DNA of 64,000 nucleotides from Agelas oroides (Eukaryota > Porifera > Demospongiae > Agelasida > Agelasidae). Location: assembly GCA_949130485.1 (NCBI GenBank), contig OX422187.1, forward strand, positions 10,842,898 through 10,906,897, read 5' to 3'. A model generated the notes under the pieces. That model had not been told where the DNA came from. It worked only from the letters and a program-made list of their open reading frames with translations, and ran no database searches. Made by a program: the position numbers and the translations under genes. Below, in pieces: positions 42,001 through 52,200 of this stretch (position 1 is its first letter; each line of letters starts with the position of its first letter).

Positions 42001-45000
42001 GGAATAGTTGGCAGCATTGTATTTATGATAGTAGCTGCTGTCTTCATCTGCATCGCTGTATTGTGGAGGAGGAAAATCAAGTCCAAAGAGCCCATGTTGA
42101 TGAGTGAATTATCATGGTATACATACATAACAGCCCAGTGAGACCAAATGCCTACTGAGCAGTGGCGTAGCCAGAACACACCATCGATGCTAGGGAAAAT
42201 GACCACAAATGAAGGTTACTGCAGTTTCAGGGTTCATTGAACAGGCGATTAAAGAATCAAAAACACAATCAACCCCTCACAATCCATCAAAGATCAAAGA
42301 GCTAACAGAGACACTTGTCTGCTAGCCAGTATATATACATCCATCTGCTGGCTATTATCCGGTTCAGAACCAGATAATAGCCAGCAGATGGATGCATATG
42401 AACTGTCTGTGCTAGTTCTTTGAAGCTAGATGAAATTATGAGGGAGTTGATGGATGATAATTGTGTTTTGGAATTCCTTTAATGAGTGAAGTTTAATCAT
42501 ACTACCCACCTGTTCAGAAACTGCAGTAAATGTGAAAAAGATGTAGGGATGGGGCTTTGCCAATATGTTGACCTTTGCTTTCATGCATTATCCCTACCTT
42601 GTTTGCATACTTTTTGGCATGCCATCCCTACATCTTTTTACATTTTTTTTTAAGTCTTGTTTTTGGTAACAGTTCAATAATAATTATTTTCACTGGACTA
42701 CGGGCTTCTATTGGAGTTACACTCATGCATTTTTTGGCATGCTATCCCTACATATTTTTTAATGTTTTTTAAGGCCTGTTTTAGTAACAGTTCAATCGGA
42801 CTACGGGCTTCTATTGGAGTTACACGCTCTTACTCTAGCCGCCCGTTCTTATGTGCTCTTGGCTGTGTGATATGTATTAATAAGTATGCCACCATAACTA
42901 ATACAATCAACTCTTCTGTCTGCAACACATAACTGGTGCTCATGAGGGAGCCACAGGCTCTCTAATGTTGTATTCAATCAGTTCCTGAGTTCCTTCCTCA
43001 CAAATACAGCCATCTGGTAAACAGAGTGTATTTAGTGACTTATTCCGGTGTAGCAGTTCAGCAAATGAAGCAGCTCCTTCGAATACTCCACTTGCATGCA
43101 GCATACTATTATCAGTTTTACCTTTGCTGCAGTTATAGGATGCGCACAGCAACTCGTAATCACACCTACTTTGTCAGAGGGATGCGTGCTGAATCGTTCA
43201 TGCCTGAAGCAGCACTTGAAGAGCTCACAAAGGCCACAGCAGCATATGCAGACCAGCTTCCAGAAGATATGCTCATTTCCAGCTATAATCTTCGCCTCCT
43301 AGACTCCATCGGCACAGGTAAGCAAGGAAAGAAGTACTTGTATACTCTAGCTGTTCTTAACTACAGTCTCCAGTGTGTATGCTTTCTGCAAGTTACTGTA
43401 TGATCTCCAAGAGCACTAGTGTAAAGCAACACAGACAGCATGCTCTTATATGTATATTGCTTCCGGCTTTATTAATGCCTATGCTGCTATATACACAGTT
43501 AACAGAAAAGCCATGTGTACCCAATAACGGAAAGAGTGCTTGAAAATACTTAAATCTCTTGGAAAGGTTATTAGCCAATCCACAATTATGTCCCTAACCT
43601 GTCCTTGCCATGTGTCTTTGCATACAGGTGAATTCGGTGTTGTATACAAGGCTCATTTGATTAACTCAAAGCCGGGACTCAAAAAAAAGATTTCTCGACA
43701 ATCTATTTTATCTGAATCCACCATGCCTGATATTGTTGCTGTCAAAACTCTCAAAGGTTAGAGAAACAGTTGCAAAACAAAGCAACTCATCAAATTAGTG
43801 GTTGTATTATAATCAGTAATCATAAATGTGTATATTTGTATAGGATTTTATGACAAGAAGGAGGTTATGGAGATCATGACAGAGAGTATGAAGATGAAAG
43901 AGTTTGAACATCCCCATGTTCTGGGGCTCATTGGTGTCTGCATCGATGCTGGCCCTGCCCCCTATATTGTGATGCCTTTTATGGCCAACGGCAGTCTGCT
44001 GTCCTACCTCAGAAAGGAGAGACCCAACCTCCTTCTGGACGAAACTGCCGATGAGGACGTGGTGAGAGTACTAGTAATACTGCTTTCTCCTTCCAATAGC
44101 CACTGTCTCTCTCATACACATCACATCACCCACTGTGCATGCACTTTCCTCCCTCTTCTTTCTCCTGGGCCAACATTCCCTTGTATGCAATCATTTTACC
44201 ATGTATTGAACATCCTACAGCCTAAATTGCTTCAATTTTCATCACCACCACAGATCAGCGAAACTCAGAAACGGCTGCTTGACATGTGCATACAGATAGC
44301 TAAAGGAATGGAGTACCTTGCTGACAACAAGATAGTACACAAGGATCTTGCAGCAAGGAACTGCATGTAAGCTGTTCAACAGTATAATATTCTAAAGTGC
44401 ACAATTTGGTTCCGTAGACAATATTCTACCTAAAACAGCTTCTATGGACAGTTTTTCATTGTGGAGAAAATCTTATATCTACAATCAGAAGCATGGGAAT
44501 GAGGATGAAGCTTTAAGCAAAGCAGCACTCATGATTCTCATCCTGGCAGCTCATAAGTAGCCTTGCACCCAGGCTCATTTTCTCATTCCGTGAGCAAGAG
44601 GAGAGAGGAAATGAACTGCGGTACAACAGTACAGGCTTATGGAACCAGACTCTTAGATGAAAAGTGAGAGAGTGAGAGTTAGGCTCTGCGAGACTTACAT
44701 AGGCTCCATGAGACTAGATCCTAAAAGTGCCTGGGTATGAGGCTCGTCAACAAGCTCTTGGTTTAATTGTATGCATATATACCACCTTCAGTATCTCTTT
44801 TTGCATGTGAGAGTTCGAACCTGGGTACAAGAAGTGTCTGGGTATGAGGCTGGTGTAATATATAGCTCTTGGCCCAATGGTGTGCATATATAACACACTT
44901 TAATATCTGCTTTACATTGCTGCTTTTCCCTTCTCTGGTGTAGGATTGATGCGCAGTATGTGCTGAAGGTTGCTGATTTTGGGTTATCCGAGGCCAAGTG

Positions 45001-46009
45001 CAATAAAGACTATGTTCGACAGCAAATGACATCAGAGGTCAAACTCCCCATCAAGTGGATGGCTCCAGAGAGTATCAATGATGGTATCTTCTCTGAGAAA
45101 ACAGATGTGGTATGTGACATTATAGCAGTGGCTCTAATGATAATTCACTGTAAAGTCATCTGACTGCCCAAGTTCATAATATAACCGTTTCCATGGGCAA
45201 CATATAATAAGTATATCTCTTTTCTACAGTGATGTTGCTTAGATAATGGTTGTATCTCTCCCTGGGGGAGTGGTCGTTTTTCACAGCATAGCTAATTGTT
45301 GGAATTCATCATGTCATTACGATCAGTGAAGTGTAATAATGTAGTAGCTGCCAGTGTCATGGTAAAATGTATATCTTGTTGATGTTGTACACATATGTTT
45401 TGCTAACTGGACACGCGAATAACTGGCAATGCAATGTTTGTTCATTTAGTGGTCATTTGGAGTGACATGTTGGGAGGTGTACAGCACTGGTAAGACCCCT
45501 TACCCCGGGACCCACCCGGCCAACATTGTCGAGCTCATTGAAAGAGGAGAAAGGCTACACAAACCACAAAATGCAGCATGCAGTGAATCGATGTAAGTAC
45601 CAACTTTGTTTGCTACATACTTAATTAATTATTAGTAATCTCAGTGTCTTACAATTCCAAAAAAAAAAGCTGATGTTCTGCAGTTTAGTCTTGTACCTAG
45701 CCTGCCAGCTCCGTACCCAGAACCCTCATATAACTCACTTATTTTGGAGAGAAGGCTGAGCATAAGACCAAATACATGTATGCTCGCTGCCTCATCATGA
45801 ACATCCATTACTGCAGGTACTCACTGATGCTCGATTGCTGGCAAGCCCAGCCAAAAGACCGTCCATCATTCTCAGAGTTGGTTAACAATCTCTCATCTCT
45901 CTTGGAACCCCTGGCAGACTACCTTTGTGTGGGCACCTTCAAACATGAAGGTTGCACAGAGTGTACGGATGGAGAGGTTTTTGGAAATAAGGAAGCAAGT
46001 GACAGTTGA
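36049..46009 (+). CDS. Gene D: SRCR(6) receptor tyrosine kinase with HKD motif, complete
   Basis: Exons: 36049-36142, 36351-36521, 36773-36973, 37045-37224, 38180-38335, 38810-38971, 39224-39385, 39695-39853, 40361-40522, 40856-41023, 41202-41351, 41419-41583, 41727-41882, 41945-42116, 43139-43317, 43628-43756, 43844-44061, 44254-44366, 44944-45109, 45450-45592, 45817-46009. The sum is 3399 nt (1132 aa and TGA). Signal peptide [19 protein letters not shown]; six two-exon SRCR domains (second half of SRCR1 very divergent, Ser/Thr-rich); no CRD; TM near 715-737 then WRRK; a longer juxtamembrane; kinase from about 812 with [31 protein letters not shown]. One intron (38336-38809) starts GC. The kinase insert [16 protein letters not shown] between beta-strands is longer than in A-C. 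Twin of gene E. Confidence 0.92.
37917..38060. repeat. TA microsatellite and dispersed intronic repeat
   Basis: A TA run at about 37917-37937 is followed by TGTCACCCTCTGCACAGAAC and CCAATACCAGGCCTCAC, a member of the dispersed repeat also seen at 50760-50930 and 62030-62450. In gene D the left half of the repeat is replaced by about 270 bp of unrelated sequence. Confidence 0.5.
38336..38809 (+). other. GC-AG intron of gene D
   Basis: The exon ends CCAAG and the intron starts GCAAGTAAG. Only this GC donor gives phase 1 and continues into ECDNGD of the next SRCR; the nearby GTAAGG would shift frame into a stop. The matching intron of gene E (51297-51750) has the same GCAAGT donor. Confidence 0.8.
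42150..42560. mobile_element. Long foldback element in gene D only
   Basis: The core is a near-perfect palindrome, 42338-42394, with arms CATCCATCTGCTGGCTATTA and its inverse. Weaker inverted similarity extends outward (ACTGCAGTTTC near 42218 and GAAACTGCAGT near 42518; AAACACAATCA and its inverse). The aligned gene E intron passes from GCCCAGTGAGACTAAATACC straight on without it. Limits are approximate. Confidence 0.65.
42660..42861. repeat. Repeated right-end fragments of CAAGAGC-type MITE
   Basis: GACTACGGGCTTCTATTGGAGTTACAC occurs twice (about 42696-42723 and 42798-42825). The second copy runs into GCCGCCCGTTCTTATGTGCTCTTG, matching the right end of the 54536-54778 element. Confidence 0.55.
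42943..43090 (-). pseudogene. Antisense LRR (NLR-type) fragment in gene D intron
   Basis: On the minus strand a frame reads [19 protein letters not shown] and then [15 protein letters not shown]. This matches the ribonuclease-inhibitor/NLR leucine-rich repeat pattern (A.LL..N.SL..L.L....I...G...L). Only about one and a half repeats remain. The same fragment lies at 55560-55690 in gene E, so it predates the duplication. Probably a relic of an NLR-like gene. Confidence 0.5.
43139..46009 (+). other. Gene D juxtamembrane and kinase domain
   Basis: The juxtamembrane exon 43139-43317 ends [10 protein letters not shown]. The kinase follows as [19 protein letters not shown], hinge [26 protein letters not shown] (HKD), [43 protein letters not shown] and [13 protein letters not shown]. 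The tail is short (ADYLCVGTF) and lacks PSPTP repeats. Only one activation-loop tyrosine is in the segment corresponding to DVYAKNYF of gene A. Confidence 0.88.
44535..44740. repeat. Degenerate TAGCCT-ended foldback relic
   Basis: TAGCCTTGCACCCAGGCTCA at the left and CTGGGTATGAGGCTCG at the right resemble the ends of the TAGYCTCG family. A partly deleted counterpart sits at about 57170-57310 in gene E, so it is older than the duplication. Confidence 0.45.
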
Positions 46010-46630
46010 ATACTCCTAGTCAAGTGATAAGTGTGTAACTTTCTACATACAACTGCAGTAATCACCTCTAATACACCCCCACATGCACATGTACTTCACC
46101 TTCAAAGACAATTATAATAATTTTTCTATTGTCTATAACACACCATAGACCCCCACAATTGACTGCAAACGCCATAGAGCTACTGATTGCGCATGCGCAA
46201 AGAATGATTTGATTGATTGATATTCATGGCCCTTATGCAGGATTGTTTACAAGATTAGGGTAAAAAGAACACGAGACTGCTGACAGATACTACATACAGA
46301 CACAGGAATGAGTAAGATCACAAACATGACGAAATGTTTCAAATGTCCCTAAAAGTCTGGTTAAGTGATTTAACCATAAACACAAATGTCATTGGAGCAG
46401 TTCTTGAGGGTGTCTACACACTGGTCGGGAGTGATGTTGAGAGTAGTATGGTAGGTCAAAATTGTGCCACAACCGAATCTTTGGCAACTGATTGAGAGCA
46501 GCCACTTACTGGATACTGGTTGTCAGAGTGGACTTGAAGGCTGAGAAGTCTGAGCAAGGCGAGTTAACAAGAGGTAGCTACCAAGGGCACCCTTTTCTAG
46601 GGCATGATCCCACACTTTAGGCCAGCTACA
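46010..46630. other. Junction between the two duplicated units
   Basis: 46010 to about 46200 matches the gene E 3' flank (to about 59672, ending near GCGCATGCGCAAA). About 46205-46630 is unique sequence with no gene seen, after which sulfatase homology begins abruptly. Confidence 0.6.
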
Positions 46631-47311
46631 CTCACGATCCCTCCAAGCCACTCTTCCTATACTATGCTCCTCACATTGCTCATACACCACTAGAAGTTTC
46701 TGAGAGCTACCTGAACATGTTTAGCTTCATTGATGATCATGATTGCCAGTACTACCACGCGATGGTGACCTTCCTGGATGGAGTTGTTGGTAACTTAACA
46801 AATGGACTCAAAAAAACGTGGCCTCTGGGATAATCTCTTGTTTGTAACCAGTAGCGATAATGGTGGACCAATTTATCCTGGTGGAGGAGCAAACAACTAC
46901 CCACTTAAGGGAGGCAAAGTCAGTAGTTGGCAGGGAGGAATTCGGCAAAGGCTAATCTTCCATCAATCAACAGTATGAATATGTGGCCCCTCATATCGGG
47001 CCAGAATTCAACCTCCCCACCAAGCTGACTGGACTGGACCCCACTATCCCAACATGACAAACCCAAATGGAGGCATTTCTGCTGTGGAGCACTGTGGGGA
47101 CACTGGGTGCCTGTACAACATCAAGCAAGATCCAGAGGAGTGTGCGAACCTAGCATCTCAGATGCCGGACAAGCTGAAGGAAATGAGAGCCAAGTTGGCC
47201 AAGTATCAAGAAAGCAGGTTCAATCCAGATCGTGGCATACCCTGGCCAGGATCATGTGAAACAGCAATAAACAAGTATGATGGCTATTGGGGCCCATTTA
47301 TTTTCCTTTAG
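46631..47311 (+). pseudogene. Truncated ARSB-like sulfatase remnant
   Basis: Homology to the intact sulfatase starts at the codons for HDPSKPLFLYYAP (intact position about 32564) and runs to the stop after WGPFIF. The 5' two-fifths are missing. A base insertion follows the ALKK region (GGACTCAAAAAAACGTGG), about 130 bp is deleted after GGIR, and a second gap removes the segment before AGWTGPHYP. The last open piece (47054-47311) keeps DTGCLYNIKQDPEE. It marks the left edge of the second duplicated unit. Confidence 0.9.
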
Positions 47312-49291
47312 CGGTAACTAAATTGTTCCAAGTACACTTGTAGAATTTAGCTGCCATCTGCATGCTTCCTATAGAGTGTAGATTTGCATAGCTAGATGCA
47401 TACATCTTCAAGTTCTTTGTATAAGTTTGTAGCTAGCTGTGCAGGCACAGCACCTCAGTTTTGCATTGGGTTTTTGTCTAGTCCATATATAGAGGGTATG
47501 ACACTCATAAAAACTTCCCCAGAATTATGTGTACTGTACATATGTAATTGCGCTTATATTCTTTGATGGTACATTGCTTGCAACTTGAAAGTGTGTATTT
47601 TTCAACAACAAAACTTAAATGCTTGAGATCCTTGCATGAGCAAACAGCTTAGATACCTGAGTAGCTGAAGCAGTCCTAAGCAAACAGCAGCAAGCATGCA
47701 GCAGATTACTAGAAGTGTACCAATTAATAGCCCCGCCCGTGCTATTGGTAGCTATCCGCTCATCATCCAAGGTAAAACGAAATACATAAACAATACAGTA
47801 ACTTGGTATTACAGTAGGAAGTCACTTATCCAAATGTGCTGGGACTAAGGGGTGTTCAGACGACTGAAATGTTTGGATAAGTGACTATTTGCATACAAAG
47901 TAGAACACTTGGCATCAAAATATCTATGAATATCATTATTTTAGGTAAGTGACTTCCTAGTATAATTAAACCTGAGTTGGCCGTTAGGCTGGGAGAGAAA
48001 GGTGATAACAGTAGGCATATTGAGGCACCTGTATGGCTCTTCTCACATTCATTCATTCATTACTATATAGGCCTATATACTTTCCACTTGGGATGTAATT
48101 TTTTCCTTTTTTTATCGATATTTGGGGCAACAGAGAAGTATCTTTCCGCTCCACCTACATTTGGCTGTGACCCTGTGATTGCACTGCTGAGTTGCTGGTG
48201 CATTGTGGTAGCTTCGTAACGTGTGTTGTGATGACTTATTGATATATACGGAGCAAAACGCTAAGCCACGACTGGTATAGGGTCAAAAAGCCCAGCTGCA
48301 AACGTTCAAGTACAGAGTCTCTTCCCAACGCAGGACCCTCCTTTTCCAACCTTTGCTGTCATTGTTCAAGTGTCACCATTGCTTACTATCCCCCATCACA
48401 GTTCATCAAGGTCATCATGCGCATGCAAGCAGTTAACTGGTCAGAGTTCGAAACATTGGTCATGGAACATGATCGAACACCTGAACCTGGAGCAAGAGTG
48501 GACTGTGGGAGTGCTGATGAGGAAAGTTAATGAACTGCATGAACATGTCCTTTTTAGCTACTTAAATTTAGAAAACCGTTTGCTCTCCTTTGAATCTGTT
48601 TTGTACTTGCTTCGTGCTCCTGCATGGTGGGCGATATCAAATTTCATTCATTCATTCATTCATTCATTCATTCATTCATTCATTCATTCATTCATTCATT
48701 CATTCATTCATTCATTCATTCATTCATTCATTCATTCATTCATTCATTCACTACCACAGAACCAGCAAAAGTCTTTACACAACAGGAGTTAGAATATATT
48801 ATGTTGTCATCCATAGAGAAACCAGGCTCAGAATCCCTGCAAGACCAAAACCTCATGATGCACTATGTACTTTGTTTACACAGAAGCTTATATGAGCGCT
48901 GCGAAGGAGCGTCTAACTAGCAAATTCCAACCCCTACGAAACCCTTTTAAGGAAAACAATGTGTGTTTGCAGCTACTCCGTTACGAAGCTCGGGCGAGCT
49001 CATGTTACACGTGAGATACGTGATAGTAACAGCAGAACACTGGCATGCGGTTTAATTAGTCACGCGGTACGGACACGAGTAGTAAATATAAGACGCTCAA
49101 GTTCATTTCGACGCTGGAGCGCTACTTGTGGAGGACTGCATGATTCGAGTTAAATTCTAGATGAGGAAATTTGCTGTGTGAGTTGTTTCTCTGCATGCAT
49201 AGTAACTTACTGTACTTGAACTGACTTAGAGTATGGAATAGGTCGTGATTTTTATACTACCTTTTATTTCTAGACCCTCTGCTCACAAACC
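47312..49291. other. Spacer upstream of gene E, duplicate of 33448-36048
   Basis: Homologous to the gene D upstream region but without the foldback MITE. An open frame across 48590-48920 reads FTQQELEYIMLSSIEKPG and HRSLYERCEGAS around an ATTC tract. The corresponding unit-1 sequence (35380-35700) is similar but disrupted. It may be a fragment of an unrecognised gene or 5'-UTR exons; not assigned. Confidence 0.45.
48645..48750. repeat. (ATTC)n microsatellite
   Basis: About 26 uninterrupted CATT/ATTC tetranucleotides. The paralogous site in unit 1 (near 35410) has only TTCATTCAC, so the expansion followed the duplication. Confidence 0.95.
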
Positions 49292-52200
49292 ATGAAACTA
49301 TCGCAGTTGACAACAAAACTGAAGATACTGTGGGTTGTGGCAACACTAGTCACTGTGTCTGCAACCTCCACGTCATTCCAGCCAAGTATGGAAAATCAAT
49401 AAAAACAGGATTAAAAAAAACTTTATAGTTATATTTTGTCTCACTCCTCTAGATTGCACACACCTAGCCAATGTATGCATGTTCCAGATATATATGTACT
49501 GTTGCAGCTTCAACAATACTTGAGTGTGCACAACAACTTCTGCTACTATTGTATACCCCGGTACTATAATTACTATTGTATTGAAATCTATATTTTGCAG
49601 ACTGCACACTTGGAGATGTGCGGCTGACAAGTGGCACAGCTGATTCAGAATTTGAGGAGGTGACAAATGCTGGCATAGTGGAGATCTGTGTTGCTGATAC
49701 GTTTGGCAGAGTGTGCAACACAGGATGGGCCAATAGAGATGCATCAGTTGTCTGCAGAGAACTGGGCTTCTCTCCCTACGGTATTATATAGTAATAAACC
49801 TAGCTGGCAATTGTAAACTTTTACCACAATACTTGGATAAGCTCACTGAACTGTTGTTTCAATCCCAACTTTCATACAATGTTGCTCAGGTGCACTTGCA
49901 GTGAGTTCTGACATCTTTTACGAGACTTCTTCAACTTCAGGATCAGCATCTTCAACACCGTCTTTACCAGTTTCAAGTCCTGTTTTAGAGTGTGTAACGT
50001 GCAATGGCAGTGAGCCGAGGCTGATAAACTGTACAGTGGCACCGCAATGTTCTTGCCAGACTACAAGCTATGCTGGTGTAATTTGTCAAGGTCAGTATTT
50101 AGAACCATAAACAGCTAGCATTAGAACTTCTTGTAATGTGACACTCACTGCATATATTTAGATTTCTCAACACCCATGGCTGATTGTGAGGATGGTGAAC
50201 TGAGGCTTGTGAATGGAAGTAACCAAAGGGAAGGCAGACTGGAGATTTGTTTCAACAGAGCCTGGGGAACAATTTGTGGAGACGCATTTAACCAAGCTGA
50301 GGCAACAGTGGCCTGTGGCCAGTTAGGCTTCTCAAGACAAGGTGCAGTCATACATATAGCATGATGAGCTGAAGAAGCATGATATTCACAACTCTTTATG
50401 AATCTGTAGTATTGAATGTGCATATATAGTGATATTGATATCTAGATCATTAGACAGTAGCTCTGTGGAAGGAAGTAGCAGATCTCTGGGTAGTGTGCAG
50501 CAAAATGCAACAGTCAATACATGAAGAGTGATGTCTGTAACTATGTTTTTGAGTTTGTTGTTCTTCATGCCACAATCACATAGTTCTGCTAGCCACATTA
50601 AGTATCAGATGTAACATAAGCTATGTAACCTCCCACAGAAGAGACTTATTATGCTATTGATATTTCTAGTCTATTGCACATGCCTTGCACATGCAACCAC
50701 TGGCCTGGACCACTTCTGGCAGAGAATGCATTTGATTTTGGAACTCTGTTACAATACATCCATGAACAATCAATGAACCATGTCTCCTTGTAAAAAAAGC
50801 AAGCCTAGACATGTCACCCACTGCGCAGAACACGTTTTGGCCAATACCAGGCCTCACCAGCTGTGCTGGGGTGACCAAGGGATAGGGACTGCCATCTCAT
50901 GCACTGCCAAGAAACACAGTCAGATGGCTGGCATTATCGATAGTAGTGCTATAGACACATCTTGAAAGTATCATCTTAACACAGCTATCTTATCAGCTTT
51001 GAAAATTGTTGCCACAAGTGATTGTTATTACCGTAAAGTCATGTTGTCAAATACAGAAGTAGCATGCATATATCCCACCACTTACCATAACATAAATTAG
51101 CCTCATTATAGTTCACAAGGTTAACCTTTTCATACAGATGCAGTGATTGCTCAGTTTGGTTCTGAAACAGAAGATCCGACATTCTTGTACCATGTTCAGT
51201 GTAATGGAACTGAACAGCAGCTAACTGACTGCCACTACAATCAATTTAGCACGGACTACAGTGACCGTGGGAGTGACATTGGAGTTGTGTGCCAAGGCAA
51301 GTAAAGAGTACACCAAGCTGTAAATTAGTGTCATATCACTTACCACACATTCAGTAACAAGCATGGGAAAGTGATATTAAACAGTAATGATCTCTGTTCT
51401 TTGATATATATTCATATTATAGTTAGATTCATGGTAATTGTGGCATGTCTAGCAATTCTCATAATGAAGTGTTGGGTAAACTAAACTCTTGCCCATAAAC
51501 GGTAGCAGTTCTGTGAGCACGTTGTGGGTAAAGTTTAGCCTTGCAGCATATAATTACCAACCCAAAGGAAGCAGTAGATATTTAATATTCATTAGAGGTG
51601 CTGTTGATGGAAATGTTGAGTAAACTTATGTTTCCTCCTCCACTGAATTCTACCAGGGAGAAACACTTAAACTGTAGCACTATATAACCTGAGGTCAGGG
51701 AAGCATCATGTGGTGTCGTTTACAGTTTTTAATATAACTAATCCACATAGAATGTGACAATGGTGATGTTCGTTTGGTTGAGGGAGCAAGTGAGGTCGGT
51801 GGCAAGGTGGAAATTTGTATTGACAGAAATTGGGGCAAAGTGTGTGGTGACCTCTATTGGGATGACTTTGATGCTGCCGTTGTCTGCTGGCAGCTTGGAT
51901 TCCCCACACATTGTAAGTTGTTCTTGCAAAAGCTTTACAGTGCGCAAGGCATGCTCATTTATATATGAAGTGCTACAGCAATTATAAAGAAGTACTTTTC
52001 AATAATAGTGTCACCACTGTATACCCACTAAAATATTTAGTTGCATGTCTACTGTTTATTGTCACTAGATATCGCTAATAATAAAGAGTATATTGAAAAG
52101 TATATTGCAAGGCAATAACACCTGAATGGTAAACATTCTTGTTTATTGCAGTAGCAACTGCTGTGTTCTACGTTCGTGATGAAGTGGGTCCAATTCTTCT

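Noticed and set aside
48590-48792. Phe-Ile-His-Ser repeat protein
   Set aside because: The repeat part is only the ATTC tetranucleotide tract; the flanking protein-like parts are discussed separately.
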